DNA of 64,000 bases from Zanthoxylum bungeanum (taxonomy: Eukaryota; Streptophyta; Magnoliopsida; Sapindales; Rutaceae). Position numbers and translations under genes: made by a program. Location: assembly GCA_019454045.1 (NCBI GenBank), contig SKCR01033656.1:124001-188000 (forward strand). Direction: 5' to 3'. Shown here in pieces: positions 1-13,343 of the stretch (positions are counted from its first letter, which is position 1; each line of letters begins with the position of its first letter). The notes under the pieces were generated by a model. It did not search any database. It had not been told where the DNA came from and saw nothing but the letters and a program-made list of their open reading frames with translations.

Positions 1-1878
1 CAACAATTACATTGTTCTCAAGTGATTTGTATAAGTACTATACTTTGGTTTCCCTAGGATAATCTACAATTGGCACTTATCCAGTTTGGGTTCTAGTTTG
101 GTATCATCCAAACGTATGCCCAGCATTCCCAAATCATCCGGAATGAGAAAACCTTGTTTCTTTCCAGTTCATGTCTAATATGAAATCTGTCAAACAGACT
201 TTCATGGAACCTTATTCAAAATAAGTATTGCACTGTTAATGCTTATCCCTTTGAAGGAAAATGGTAGCTTAGAGCGACTCATGATTAACCTTATCATGTC
301 TAACAAAATTCGGTTTCTCCGTTCGGACACACCGTCAAATTGACGTGTTCTAGGAGGAGTCCTCATTGAAAGAATAATATACCCTTTCAAGTAATTTGAG
401 AAAATTATTGCTTAAGTATTTTCATTATGGTCTAACCATGATGGTATAAATACTTTAGCCGATCTGTTTGTCCATTTCGTGTCGAAACTCTAAAAGTTTC
501 CGATTTATGTTTCAAAAGAAACACATAACCATAACATGATGCCACATCCGTAAAGGTCACGAAATTTTCATATCCACCTCTAGCCTTGCTAGATATGGGC
601 CCACTTACGTCACTATGAACAAGGGCTCACAGATCGATGGCACTTATACTTTTACCAAGTAAATATTGTTTTAGGTACTTTACGTGACATCATTTGAATA
701 GAATCAAATCTGTCCCAGTACCCACTCTTCAAAAGTACGGATATACGAGTTTTATTTTATTGTGTCACATACTACAATGCCACAATTAAGTTTCTTATGA
801 TCAAATCAGTTTAAGCTATTAGCTTGTCATGTCTTATGTTTGAGATTTATTTATATTCAAAATATAAATTCTGTTATTCACATCTAATGTGTTTATCTCA
901 ATATCATCTTTATATAATAAAACTTTTTAGTGTTCTAGAATATAAAGGTATACACGCAATGCGTTATACTCGATATAGAGATAATGTTTCTAGTCAAACT
1001 AGTTACATTATAATAGTTTCCTAATTTAAGTACATACCCGAAGGATAGTTCCTAAAATTAGGTATCTACGGTAAAACATCGACTTTCGTCCCGTTTCCTA
1101 TTCGCAGATTAATCTCAATTGAAGTCAGTATCCTGCTCATAGCAGATGCTGCACACCAATACATATTTTATGTACTACTTTTAGCATCTAAAATCCAATT
1201 TTAATACTAGTAGTGAACTTTTTTATGACAAACATACTTAAAGATGGAGCCTTGCCTCGTCTTTAATTCCTTCATGTCTTCCTTGTCCACACGGCAGTCA
1301 CGCTTCAGTGACCCCATTTGCCACATTTCATGTAGACATCTTGGGATATGTCATTTATCTTCCTAGAAGATTATAATGATCTTGCCTTTGCCCTTTTCTA
1401 CAACTCAGAAGCCTTTGGCCAAGACTTGGCCTTTTAGAATATCGAAGTAGGGTGCGCCTTGCGCTACTTGCCTTATTGCAAACTTTGGCTTTATCTCCTT
1501 GAGAATGGCCATTAACTATTCAAGAGTTATTAATTGCAATTTAATACTTCTAAGATCTAAGAATAGATCTATGAAGATCCTTCAATTTCTTCATCATACT
1601 TTAAGGATCTAATCCTTGGTTATGATTAGGAAATTAAGGAGTCCTATTGACAAGTATAATTGATTAAGCACTAAAGTTATCATCACATGAATCTTCCAAA
1701 GATCATGCGCTACTATTTTCTTAACCCTGGGTTTAGGCCTAATATGTTATTTTATCAAATGAAGTAACTTATTAGTTTCTAGGACCATCCTGAAATTTTA
1801 TTCTCAATTTAAAAATTAAAGTCGTTTAAACACATTTTCATTAGAATTATGTTTTAAACACTAATCTTTCAATTTAAT
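1..1878 (-). pseudogene. Decayed copia gag-protease-integrase (element F)
   Basis: Read on the minus strand, the gag start equivalent lies near 1878, but the ATG is lost. A broken CCHC zinc-knuckle region lies near 1293-1335, the protease region near 1170-1200 and integrase from about 800 to the edge. A 62-codon open piece at 202-390 contains the integrase sequence around the catalytic glutamate (VSERRNR). Stops and small indels interrupt every reading frame elsewhere, so no functional product is possible. Many changes from element B are shared with A, H and I, which suggests they were inherited from a defective source copy rather than gained here. Confidence is high for identity and lower for exact domain limits. 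Confidence 0.8.
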
Positions 1879-4281
1879 CTTGATTCTAATAGTCCAACTA
1901 TTTAATCAACGATTTCAGGTACAATCTAATGTAGTGATTACTATAGTCTAACATATAAATAATTACAATTTTATTGGTTAAAATCAAATATATATTGATT
2001 ACTATAATCCAATTATATAATCAACTATAAATGAAGGGTAAAATTCAAATATATTGATCACTATAATCCAATTATATAATCAACTATAAATGAAGTAGTT
2101 TGAATACAGTCCAACTGTTTATTAAAACAACAATTAAATATTACTCCAATTAATACTTTAATTTATTTGACGAGATATTTGATATGAGCGCGTATGGCAA
2201 GTTATTAAACGAATATTGCAAATTTAATTCTTGCCTCCCACTATTTTTCGGCGAGCCTCTAACCATCTGTCAAGTACTCGGGAAACATAGTTTCCTAGTG
2301 GGCTAGGATCCCGTTAAATAACACACAATCTTGACTTTGGCCAACAAATTGTATGATACTTAACTAGGTAGATCTTTAAGATCAATTGGATCTAATCCAA
2401 TTCCTAGATCCAGTAGGTGGACATCACAGTCCGAAACATATATCTTATATATGCCAATATATCCAATATATTTTCCTAACTTTTTTCCTCTGAATCAACT
2501 AAGCCTTGGCTTTGGCACAACAAGCTTAATGATTCTAGTTAAGTGGGACCATTGACATGGAAAGCATCGTAATCAATATCGATGGACAAGAAGTGATCTT
2601 GACTTTGGCCAACAAATCACAGCTTGGACAAGACACCGAAATGGAACAAAACTCTAATGATTCAAACACATCCGCAAATTGACAAAGGTCTTGACTATGG
2701 CCAATAAACCAATGCCAACTTTGGATCTTGAGTAAGAATCACTCAACGGAAGGAAAAAACGCTTAATAAGTTTTTGAGGGTTTTTCGCGTGCAAATTGGC
2801 AACCAATTTATTATCTTTGATTAGGTATCATCATACACCCTTAAGCATGCATTCTAAAAGCATAATATGGCGTGATAAATAAATAAATTAATAATGATAT
2901 GCGGATGGATATCTCACAAATTGTTCCTAGAACAAATCAATCATTTTCCTCCCCCGGCAAGAACTATTCTAATTTGTACCCAATAATATAATACAATAAA
3001 GAAACCTCATTTATATTGAGGTGAATTGGTGAGAAGAGAAATATAAAGAATAAGGAGATAAAAGGCTGGACACGCAGGTCCAATTTAATAAATTCTAAAT
3101 TTATTACAATTTCTAAAATTGTCATCGCCATTCTAATATCCATCCGATATACATTTTTCATACAACACATTCATGTATTCATACAAATCATGTTATTCAA
3201 TCAATCTAATCCAATTAATTAATCTTTGAATTAATGACCATCCAACGTTCAAACAACGATTTGATTTGTGTGAGTCAAACTCGTTTAAGAATAAAAACTC
3301 AAAGTAAGTATTCTTGAATTATATTGAACGACATCTTTAAATCCAATTTATTTTATTAAATACTAATTCCAAATTAAATATTTACACTTACTTATAAGCC
3401 TTAAAGACTTGGATTCCAAATCCAATCTTAATGGGTCTCAAAGGCCCAATAACATCCAATGCCATTTTAATTAAAGTCCAATGGGCTTTTAATTAATTCT
3501 TAAGGCATAGGCTTTGGCCATAATGGGTCAAACCCAAAATGCCAAGGCCCAATAGGAATCACCCTATTGCCTACAATTAATTTAGGCCCAATTAAATTCT
3601 TTAAAGGGCCCAAAGATGTATTTGGACTTTATGGAATTGGTTTTGGGCCCAATTGGATCCAATCCAAAAGTCCAAATCAAACTTGGTCAAACCACGCCCA
3701 TTAAGCCCAAATACATACTTTTAGCCCAATTCATAATTAAAGGCTTATTAACATAATTATAATATTCCAAATATCACAATTATTTTAATTAAAGTGTATT
3801 AGCCATGATTAATTAATTAAACTCAATATTTATAAAATACCAATTAACTTAATTAATCATGCTTAATCCATCAATCATGCTCAACACAAATTGAAGCCAA
3901 AACACATCATTTCATGCTCAACACAAATTGAATCCAAAATTCATCATTTCATTCTCAACATGCTCTTTGATTTAACATGAACTTTATTAACTTTGATTCT
4001 AACCAATCAACCAACAATCAACATTTAAACATGCATTTAACACATCATTTCATGTTACCAAAAAAAAAAAATAAACATGTAGTCCACTACACTGCTAGAT
4101 TCGGCTAAGGGAGGATTTTTTTAATTTTTGATCCAATCAATGTTTTCAAATGTAATCATGCATAACTCTAAGTTATCATATTCTAAGCATGCTCAAAGCA
4201 TCAATTTAAAAGAATCATGTTCAAAACATAAAAGCCCCAAATTTTAGTCTCATGAACCCTAAAATTTTCATGCTTAAAATT
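1879..4281 (-). mobile_element. Non-coding leader of element F
   Basis: This is the untranslated region between PBS and gag. It holds tandem copies of a unit of roughly 60 bp just upstream of gag (about 1880-2110), full of short AT-rich inverted repeats. Three copies of a TTGGCCAAAGTCAAG motif lie on the minus strand near 2330, 2598 and 2690. An adenine run (about 4060-4072) corresponds to the long T run in element A. No open frame of note is present. Confidence 0.75.
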
Positions 4282-4295
4282 GACTCTTGATACCA
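4282..4295 (-). other. Primer-binding site of element F
   Basis: On the minus strand this reads TGGTATCAAGAGTC, one base inside the LTR end. It is a slightly diverged version of the TGGTATCAGAGCC initiator-tRNA-Met site typical of plant copia elements, kept better in element A. It fixes the element's orientation and the LTR boundary. Confidence 0.8.
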
Positions 4296-4296
4296 T

Positions 4297-6229
4297 TGTT
4301 AGTGTTCCTAGAACATGCCAAGGATCTAATAAGCAAGAAAAGGTGTTAATAAATTCAAAATAAGTTGCGGAATATACTTACAATGAACGAATTTGAGCTT
4401 TAAAATTTGAGAAGAGATCTCCAAGATCCAAGCTTTCAGTGATAATTCCAACCCTTGAGTTAGTTTCCCTATCACCTTGTTGATTCCTTGAAGTGCTAGC
4501 TTTGTTGATTTTGCAACAAAATCAAAGAGAGGAGGCAAGAAGCTCACGCCCATTTGAGGGCTTCTCTAAGGTTTTCATTTTGTTCAAGTGTGTTAGAAGT
4601 GTGAGAGTTGAGTTGGCTTTTGGTAAAATCACTTTTACCATTTTCACCTAAACTAGGTGGTTGGGTAAATGATTTTACCAAAAACCATTACAAGGTGGTT
4701 GGATGGTTGGTGGCTTGGCATAAATGCCAACTATCCTCCCAACTACCACATGTGAAGTGGGCCCCATATTTGAATTCAAAATTCAAATGTCTGTACGAAC
4801 ATTTGCCGTGGCTCGGTTTCGTTTAATCCAATTAAACGAACTTTCATCGCTAAATAATTAAATCTAATTTAATTAATAACGATGCCTCACAAATATATTA
4901 CGAACGTCGTTTATGAATTAATTCTAAATTAATTCGTTCGTTCGTATTAAAGTCCGCCTTTAATTTCGTAATAAAATCCAATTCAAATTAATATATCGAT
5001 ATATTAATTTTAGCCCATACGAATAAATTAAATAGAAAATTCAAATTTAACTATTAAATTTATTTTACCGATTAATTCAAATTAATCGTGTTCTCTCTCT
5101 TCCAAACACATTTAATCCCAGATTAAATAAAGCCTCAATTAATCCCAGATTAATTTCTCTCTCTAAATTAATCCCAGATTAATTCTAGTTTAAATCAACT
5201 GTTATCGGTGAATCTTTGGGAAGCGACCCAAGAGATCTCTGGATATGTTGGCAGTAAATACGGTAATCGGATTATCCGAATACGTCCGTACCTCGTACCA
5301 CGTGCTTATCGATTTACAAGATATGGTTGGCTTCTAGCAAAGCACCGCGCCTACCCAATTCTCCAGATATATTCTTACTAGAATATATAATTTATGTCTG
5401 GCGTAGTATATGTAGTATTGCGTATAGCGATCCATTATCGGATGTCACGTGCTAAGCATTGGGCTGGAATTGTGTCTGCCCCATACGAAGCATATGTCGG
5501 ATGTCTGGTAACTAATCTCTATAATCAGATGAACATGACCTAGTCATATCATCCCGATGACTACAGTACTTAAGAGTACTAGTTCCATATCCTACGTGAC
5601 ATCATCTCCACTATGACTGGAGTGATACTTCCGTCTTGACATCACACCCAATACACTACGATTCTCAGTATACCCAGCAAAGGCGTACACAGAAGCGGTT
5701 AAAGCCCTGGACGACCAAAACCAACGCATATTGATTGTCGCAAGTATTAGCGGTGCAAGTCTCAAGTTAAGACCAAATACACCTACCCTGACTTCGGACT
5801 TTCATAGACACGTAGTCATACTACCAATGGAATTCCTAGGGGTCTATCCAGAGTGAAGTTGTTTCCGTACCATCGGTAAACACAACCTCCTATTACACTT
5901 GTATGAGTATCCAATACCCATATATATGAGAACTATGCTATTGTGCCCTCACAACTCGCACAAGTGTAATACTAGTCTTTTACGAATTATCGATGTCCAA
6001 TCTCGATAATACTCTGACTAGGGATATTTAATGATTAATCCTTCGAGGACTGATACTGTCTCATATCATCTCAATCCAGGAACTAATCATAAGGACCTCA
6101 TATCATTTATACATCTAGGTTATCTAATCACAAATGATAAGAGTGCAATCTCCTTGTCACATAGTTAATTTGTACAACAACACCATGATTTGTACAAACA
6201 GTGACGCTATGGGTCATAATTGTCCAACA
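4297..6229 (-). repeat. 5' LTR of element F (1,933 bp)
   Basis: The LTR is bounded by TGTTGGACAATTATGACC (minus strand, from 6229) and ends ACTAACA at 4297. It is the same type as the two LTRs of element A (type 1), recognised by the segment around an ATTTGAATTTTGAATTC stretch. The triloop-hairpin ladder described in the findings is present at about 4815-5190 in reverse complement. Decayed short open frames inside it (for example 4608-4826) are not genes. Confidence 0.9.
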
Positions 6230-9200
6230 GCCCTCACACATAAACCACACGCCCAAGCCCACAAAACCAAATCCAAAATATTCAAATCACATTTAAACAC
6301 ATGCCAAAATCCAATTAAATCACCTTCCAAATTCAAAAAAATATATATATTTTGAATGTATCCCCCACAAAAAATACATAATATTTTTTCCCTAAATAAA
6401 TTAATTAAATGCATCCCTTTTATGACTTGATTTGTTTCATTGTTTTGAAAACCCATGCACATGAGAAACCCTAGCTCACCATTACAAAAAGAGACATAAC
6501 CCAAACCATACGCTCCCTTCCTTGGGTCTCATTCACTGTAATCAAATAATCTCTAAAAGTTAAATCCTCTCCATGCACCTTCTCTCTTCCCTCTCGGCCA
6601 AAAGACCCACCAGCCGAAACCCTAAACTAACAAAACGTACACACGCTGACAAGCCATAAAACAACCATTCACGCCATAACCAAAATGCACTTCCAGACCC
6701 TAAACACGAAAACATAAAACCAGCCACTTGACACACTCTCTCTCTCTAGGTCGAAATAAATAAATAAACCCTAATAGACTACTGCTCCCTTCTCTCTTGA
6801 TGCCAAACACAATCCAACCGAAAGACAACAAGAAACGATAACTGAGTAACTACCCTCACGTAAGGACAAAACCCACCGAGTAAGTAACAAACCCTCAGCC
6901 TCTTCACTGATGTAGCAAACACATCACTTCACCCTTCACTAAACAATGAAACAAAAAACCACAAAATCACACAGCCTTGACCAAATAAATTAAACAAAAT
7001 GAAGCTATCTAGAACGTGAAGTAGTGTGACCGATACCAACAGAAAATAGCCCTCTAAAAGTCGAAAAAACAAACAAAAATCCAACAAAACATAACCTAAA
7101 AATAGCGAGAAAAATACCCTAAAAGCAGTCCTCTATTTCACCAAAATTTCATGGAAAACAGTCTCCAAATAAGCCCCAAACAGTAGCAAAAAAAAAAAAC
7201 AACAGTGAAACAGCGAAGGAAAGTATTAAATCAGAAAACCAGAAAAGTGACGGAGCGTTAACCCTTCCGATGACCGTGTAACGCACTTCCGAGAAGTAAC
7301 TTAAAAGGTAAGACCTGAGGGCACCCTTTAATATTTATCTTTTCATTTATTCACTGTTGATCACTCGCATGTATCATTATATTTTACGTCTATTTTCATT
7401 TATGTTGGGTTAATGATTGCGTGTTATCTCTTGCGGTATATCGGATGGAAACCCAGACGTAAATTCCGTAGACGAATCCGAATGGACGGTAGTGCGGTTT
7501 GTACTTGGGATATAACTCTACATACCACTTGAGAAACTTTCAAGCACGTGTTCCATTTTGTTATTTAATTTTGTGTTCATTTATTTTCTGTGTTTACTAT
7601 TTCATTATTTACTTTTTGCGTGTTATTGCCTTATTTATTTATGCATTACTATTTAGTGCGCATGGGCTAACTACGTTGGATTAAAGGTCCTCCATTTGAG
7701 GGAAATGCCTAAAGGCTACCTTTACCTTGGTTGCATCTCTTTTATTATTCTGTTATGTACTTTCTGTATGTTATTGCTTTATCTATTTATGCATTGCTAC
7801 TTAGTGCGCATGGGCTAACTACATTGGATTAAAGGTCCTCCATTTGAGGGAAATGCCTAAAGGCTACCTTTAACAAGATGTTTTGCCGCGCCGGACGAAG
7901 TATACTTGATTGAATGTGAAATATGTTCAATCGGGCATATGAGGTCCAATATAGATATCGGCCTTGGTCGCATCTATTTTATTATTCTGTTATTCACTTT
8001 CCGTGTGTTATTGCTTTATTTATTTATGCATTGCTACTTTGTGCGCATAGACTAACTATGTTGGATTAAAGGTCCTCCATTTGAGGGAAATGCCTAAAGG
8101 CTACCTTTACCACGATGTTTTGTCGAGCTTGACGAAGTATACTTGATCAGATATGAAATACGTTCAATCGAGCATACGAGGTCCCATATAGATGTCGGCT
8201 TTGGTCGCATCTCTTTTCTTATTTTGTTATTCGTTGCATATTGTTTCTTTATTTACTTATGCATTGTTATCTAGTGCGCATGGGATAATTATGTTGGATT
8301 AAAGGTCCTCCATTTGAGGCAAAATGCTTAAGGGCAGCCTTTACCATAATATTTTACCGCGCCGGATGAAGTATACTTGATTATATGTTAAATATGTCTA
8401 ATCGGGTATACGAGGTCCCATATAGATGTTGGCCAAATCTCCTGGTTGTATCTCTTTTATTACTTCGTTATTCGTTTCTGATTGTTTCTTTATTTATTTA
8501 TGCATTATGTCAATGCTGGAGTGTTGCCTTTCGTGGAATGTCGGATGGAAACCCAGATATAAATTTCGTAGCCGAATCCGAATGGACGGTAGTGTGGTCT
8601 GTACTTGGGATACAACTCCACATATCGCTTGAGAAACATTCACGCACGTGTTATGTCATTTTAGATACCACTTTTGTAATATTCGTTCGAACGAGTTTCT
8701 AAATTCTACTCGAACGCATGCATTCTATTTTACCATGCATCATATCTTGTATCGTTCGAACGTATTTCCGAACGCTACACGAATGCACATACAGTGAACA
8801 AACTTCTTTTTATCATATTTTATGCATGTTTCCCTCTTTGGTCATTTCTTTTACATTACGCACTTAATCATTTCTCTTTATTATTACGCTTTTTCTATTA
8901 TTATTTATTTACATTTTCGCACTTCTTTGTTTAATATGTTTATGGAATTATGAATTTGCCTTCATTTTTATTTACGTTTATGGGTGTGCAAACTTGTGTG
9001 TTGATTAAATTATCTTGCATTTGTTGCATAGGACTTGGTTATATTATTGCATAAATCCTTTCATTAAAATTGGCATAAGAAAGGGACCATTCCGAACCTA
9101 ACGGTTTGAGGTTTTCCCTTGCGAGGGGTGAGTACGGCCTTAAATCATTTCCCAGTTCACACTGGGTTGCGACTCCTTAATTCTCCGATTTAGTCCCCTA

Positions 9201-9269
9201 AGGGCTACTCCGTACTCCTAACAGGCCGCGAGCCCAGACAGCGTCACCTACCTTTGTACTATGTCTACA
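6230..9269 (+). repeat. Partial LTR of Tat/Ogre-like element E
   Basis: This segment is a diverged homologue, in opposite orientation, of the LTRs of array C. The matching blocks are the GACCTGAGGGCACCC block (about 7313), the CGAATGGACGGTAGTG block (7480 and again 8580), the CTTGCGAGGGGTGAGTACGG block (about 9120) and the terminal CTACA at 9265-9269. About the first 180 bp are missing because element F interrupts it at 6230. No PBS follows 9269, and the next bases belong to element D's integrase. It is therefore the 3' LTR of an element or a solo LTR, and its left end cannot be seen. The expected TSD copy on the right is TCGAG (9270-9274). It is longer than the C LTRs because of internal duplications. 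Confidence 0.8.
7600..8515 (+). repeat. Tandem repeat inside the E LTR, unit about 235 bp
   Basis: The landmark TGCGCATGGGCTAAC recurs at 7657, 7805, 8042 (variant) and 8275, giving spacings of 148, 237 and 233 bp. Each full unit carries a conserved GGATTAAAGGTCCTCC segment, then a segment with GAAGTATACTTGAT. The first unit lacks about 90 bp of the second half. Flanking copies of the segment beginning CGGATGGAAACCCAGA at about 7443 and 8531 show that the duplicated block also includes ancestral LTR sequence. Array C lacks this expansion, so it arose in the E lineage. Confidence 0.85.
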
Positions 9270-9285
9270 TCGAGTGCCATCGTAA
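9270..9285 (+). pseudogene. Sliver of element D integrase between E and B
   Basis: Sixteen bases between the end of the E LTR and the B TSD read in frame as Arg-Val-Pro-Ser followed by a TAA. They continue in the same frame into the integrase sequence starting at 47462, on the far side of element B. This shows that D was the insertion target for both E and B. The identification relies on frame continuity and the expected integrase context, because the stretch itself is very short. Confidence 0.65.
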
Positions 9286-9290
9286 TTAGG

Positions 9291-11216
9291 GATTGGACAA
9301 TTATGACCCATAGCGTCACTATTTGTAAAAGACATTGTGGTTTTTGTATGTGACAATGAAAATTGCATTTTATCATTTCGTGATTAGATTACTTTAATAT
9401 ATGAATGATAAAAATCCTTATGATTAGTTCCGGATTATAAGATATGAGATGATATGAATCCACAAAGGTTTAATCATTAAATATCCCTAGTCGTAGTATT
9501 ATCGAGACTGGACATCGATAATGTGGAATAGACTAGTATCACACTTGTACGTGTTACGGAAGCGTAACAACATAGTTCTCATATATTTAAGTATTTGATA
9601 CTTATATAAATGTGATAAGAGGTTGTGTTTACCGATGGTACGGAAACAACTTCGCTCTGGATAGACTCTTCGGAATCCCATTGGTAGTATGAATATGTGT
9701 CTATTGGAATCTGATTCAGGGTAGGTTTATTTGGTCTTAACCTGAGACTTGTATCGCTAGTACTTGCGACAATCAATATGCTTTAGTTTTGATCGTCCGA
9801 GAATTTACAGGTTCTGTGTACGCCTCTTCCGGGTTTATTGAGAATCGTAGTGTATTGGGTGTGATGTCAAGACGGAAGTATCACTTCAGTCATATGGAGA
9901 TGATGATCACCTAAGGATACAGAACTGATTCTCTAATGTTGCAACCATCGGGATAATATGACAATGTCAAGATTATCCGATTAAATAGACATGTTGATTG
10001 TGATTCGATATATGCTTCATACGGGGCAGACACTATTCCAGTCCCAGACCTTGCATATGACATCTGATACTAGATCGTAATACGTAATACTACGTATAAT
10101 ACGCCTAACATATATTATATATTCCTTTAAGAATATTTCTGGAGAATTGGGTAGGTACGGTCCTTTACTAGAAGCCAACCATGTCTCGTAAATCAGTAAG
10201 AACGTGGTACGAGGTACACACGTGTTCAGATAGTCCGGCGACCGGATTTACTACCAATATATCCAGAGATCTCATGGGTTACTTCCCGAAGATTCACCGA
10301 TGATGTATGATTCGAATAAAATTAATCTAAGATTAATTATAAAAGAGCGAAAATTAATCTAGGATTAAATACGGCAAATTTTATCGGGGAAAAAATTCCA
10401 TTTGAAGAGAGAGAACAATTAATTCGGAATTAATCAATAAAATAATATATTATATATATTTTATGAAATTAGATTCCATAAAAGAATTAAAATTAGATTT
10501 TAATTAGGCAAATGAATTAATTTGGAATTAATTCCCGAGCGACTTTAATAGTAATTTTGCTAGACATAATTATTTAATTAAATTTAATTTAATTAAGTGG
10601 CAACGGAAAATTCGTTAATTCGGAATTAACGAACCCGAGCCCGGAATGTGTTTGCGGGCCCACTCGGATTTTGAATCAAGTGGGGCGCACAAGTCACATC
10701 ACAAATCACATCACCTAGTCACTTTAATCAACTTTTAGTTGATGGAATTTGGTGGGTGGTTGATAACTTATTTTACATACAAGTTGGTGAGATGAAAGAC
10801 ATTTACCAAACATTAGATTTTTGATATATCATTTTGTTTTTCGAAATTCAAAATTACAAGTCAACATTTTCACTCTCTTTTCATATCTCTCAACTCACTC
10901 CACTCTCCCTCTCTTGGACTAAGGCTTGGCCGAATCTCACACGGAACAAATAAAGAATTGTTGTAATTTTTCAAAGTACTAGCACACAAAGATTCATACT
11001 TAGGTGATAGGGAAACCTTTCCCATTGAGTTTGGAATCTCAAATCACTCAAGCTTGGAGCTCAATCTCATTCAAAGAAAGCTTGGAGTCTTTCAAAGGAA
11101 AGATTATCAACACATCCATCCAATCGATAATTGTAAGTATATTTCCACTATACTTCTTTATGTATTCATATTATTTCATGCTTGAAATGTTCTTGGGATG
11201 ATCTCAGACACCAACA
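9291..11216 (+). repeat. 5' LTR of element B (1,926 bp, type 2)
   Basis: The LTR begins GATTGGACAATTATGACC, where the canonical TG has mutated, and ends ACACCAACA just before the PBS. It pairs with 45526-47459. The type-2 signature is the segment with a CCCACTCGGATTTTGAATC stretch, where A and F have a different sequence. A ladder of short inverted repeats with three-base loops occupies about 10315-10640, including a perfect 10-base-arm hairpin TTCGTTAATT/AATTAACGAA. Confidence 0.9.
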
Positions 11217-11418
11217 ATGGTATCCAAGCCTATTTAAGCATGAAATTGAATTATGGTTCTAAATCTAAAATTTGGGTATTTTTGATTTGAGCATGATTTG
11301 ATCAAATTATTATTTGAGTATGCTTAGATAATGTTAACTTAGAGTTATGCATGATCAATTTGATGAAAAATTATTGGATTAATTTTCCCTAAAACATTAG
11401 CTTGGCCGAATGTGATAA
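11217..11418 (+). mobile_element. Leader of element B, first part
   Basis: This is the start of B's untranslated leader, cut at 11418 by element A. It resumes at 24318. The last five bases, GATAA, are the left copy of A's target-site duplication. It contains no coding sequence. Confidence 0.85.
11218..11230 (+). other. Primer-binding site of element B
   Basis: TGGTATCCAAGCC lies one base after the LTR end. It is a decayed form of the TGGTATCAGAGCC initiator-tRNA-Met site still intact in element A. Confidence 0.8.
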
Positions 11419-13343
11419 TATTGGACAATTATGACCCATAGCGTCACTGTTTGTACAAATCATGGTGTTGTTATACAAATTAACTATGTGACAAGGAGAT
11501 TGCACTCTTACCATTTGTGATTAGATCACCTAGATGTATAAATGATAGGAGGTCCTTACGATTAGTTCCTAGATTGAGATGATATGAGACGTATCAGTCC
11601 TCGAAGGATTAATCATTAAATATCCCAAGTCAGAGTATTATCGAGATTGGACATCGATAATGCGTAAAAGACTAGTATTACACTTGTGCGAGTTGTGAGG
11701 GCACAATAGCATAGTTCTCATATATATGGGTAATGGATACTCATGCAAGTGTAATAGAAGGTTGTGTTTACCGATGGTACGGAAACAGCTTCGCTCTGGA
11801 TAGACCCAACGGAATTCCATTGGTAGTTTGACTACGTGTCTATGGAAGTCCGAAGTCAGAGTAGGTGTATTTGGTCTTAACCTGAGACTTGCACCGCTAA
11901 TACTTGCGACAACCAATATGCTTTGGTTTTGGTCGTCCAGGGCTTTAACCGGTTCTGTGTACGCCTCTGCTGGGTATACTGAGAATCGTAGTGTATTGGG
12001 TGTGATGTCAAGACGGAAGTATCACTCAAGTCATAGTGGAGATGTTGTCATGTAGGATACAGAACTAGTACTCTTAAGTACTGCGGTCATCGGGATGATA
12101 TGACTAGGTCATGTTCATCCGATTATAGAGATTAGTTACCAGACATCCGACATATGCTTCGTACGGGGCAGACACAATTCCAGCCCCATGCCTAGCACGT
12201 GACATCCGATATTGGATTGCTATACGCAATACTACATATACTACGCCTGACATAGATTATATATTCTAGTAAGAATATATCTGGAGAATTGGGTAGGCAC
12301 GGTGCTTTGCTAGAAGCCAACCATGTCTTGTAAATCGGTAAGCACGTGGTACGAGGTACGTACATATTCGGATAATCCGATTACCGTATTTACTGCCAAT
12401 ATATCCAGGGATCTCTTGGGTCGCTTCCAAAGATTCACCGATGACAGTTGATTTGAACTAGAATTAATCTCGGATTAATTTAGAGAGAGAAAATTAATCT
12501 GGGATTAATTGAGGCTTTATTTAATCTGGGATTAAATGTGTTTGGAAGAGAGAGAACACGATTAATTTGGAATTAGTCGGTAAAATAAATTTAATAGTTA
12601 AATTTGATTTTTCTATTTAATTTATTCGTGTGGGCTAAAATTAATATATCGGATATATTAATTGAATTGGATTTTATTACGAAATTAAAGTCAGACTTTA
12701 ATACGAATGAATGAATTAATTTAGAATTAATCGTCGTAAACGAAGTTCGTATTATATTTGTGAGGCATCATTATTTAATTAAATTAGATTTAATTATTTA
12801 GCGACGAAAGTTCGTTTAATTAGATTAAACGGAACCCAGCCACGACAAATGTTCCTAGAGACATTTGAATTTTGAATTCAAATGTGGGGTCCACTTCACA
12901 TGAGGTAGTTGGCATTTATGCCATTCCACCAACCATCCAACCACCTTGTAATGATTTTGGTAAAACCATTTACCCAACCACCTAGTTTAGGTGAAATGGG
13001 TAAAAGTGATTTTACCAAACGTTAACTCTCACACTTCTAACACACTTGGAACAAAAATGAAAAAAACCCTAAAAAAGCCATCAAATGGGCGTGAGCTTCT
13101 TGCCTCATTCTCTTTGATTTTGTTGCAAAATCAAAAAAGCTAGCACTTAAAGGAATCAACCAAGGTGATAGGGAAACTAACTCAAGGGTTGTAATCATCA
13201 CTCAAAGCTCGGATCTTGGTGATCTCTTCTCAAATTTTAAAACTCAAATCCGTTCATTGTAAGTATATTCCGCAACTTATTTTGAATTTATGAACACCTT
13301 TTCTTGCTTATTAGATCATTGGCATGTTCTAGGAATACTAACA
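11419..13343 (+). repeat. 5' LTR of element A (1,925 bp, type 1)
   Basis: It starts TATTGGACAATTATGACC, with TG mutated to TA, and ends AATACTAACA before the PBS. The triloop-hairpin ladder is at about 12465-12835. Short open frames here (for example 11638-11916 on minus) also occur in the other LTR copies and are interrupted differently in each, so they are not genes. Confidence 0.92.

Larger units (their letters stand above)
1..6229 (-). mobile_element. Element F: Angela-type Ty1/copia retrotransposon, 5' part, decayed
   Basis: The element reads on the minus strand and enters from the left edge. From right to left it shows a complete 5' LTR (4297-6229), a tRNA-iMet-type PBS, a non-coding leader of about 2.4 kb, decayed gag and the protease-integrase part of pol. 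The 3' half and 3' LTR lie beyond the window. Its LTR and internal sequence closely match element A, so both belong to one subfamily. It is inserted into the LTR of element E: the base after its terminus at 6229 begins E-type sequence, with GCCCT (6230-6234) as one expected TSD copy. The other copy is off the left edge. The Angela assignment rests on the LTR length, the long leader, the PBS and the resemblance of element B's polyprotein to the BARE-1/Angela group. Confidence 0.85.

Noticed and set aside
6134..6504. Short open frames across the F-E junction
   Set aside because: They span an insertion junction between two LTRs and cannot be an ancestral gene.
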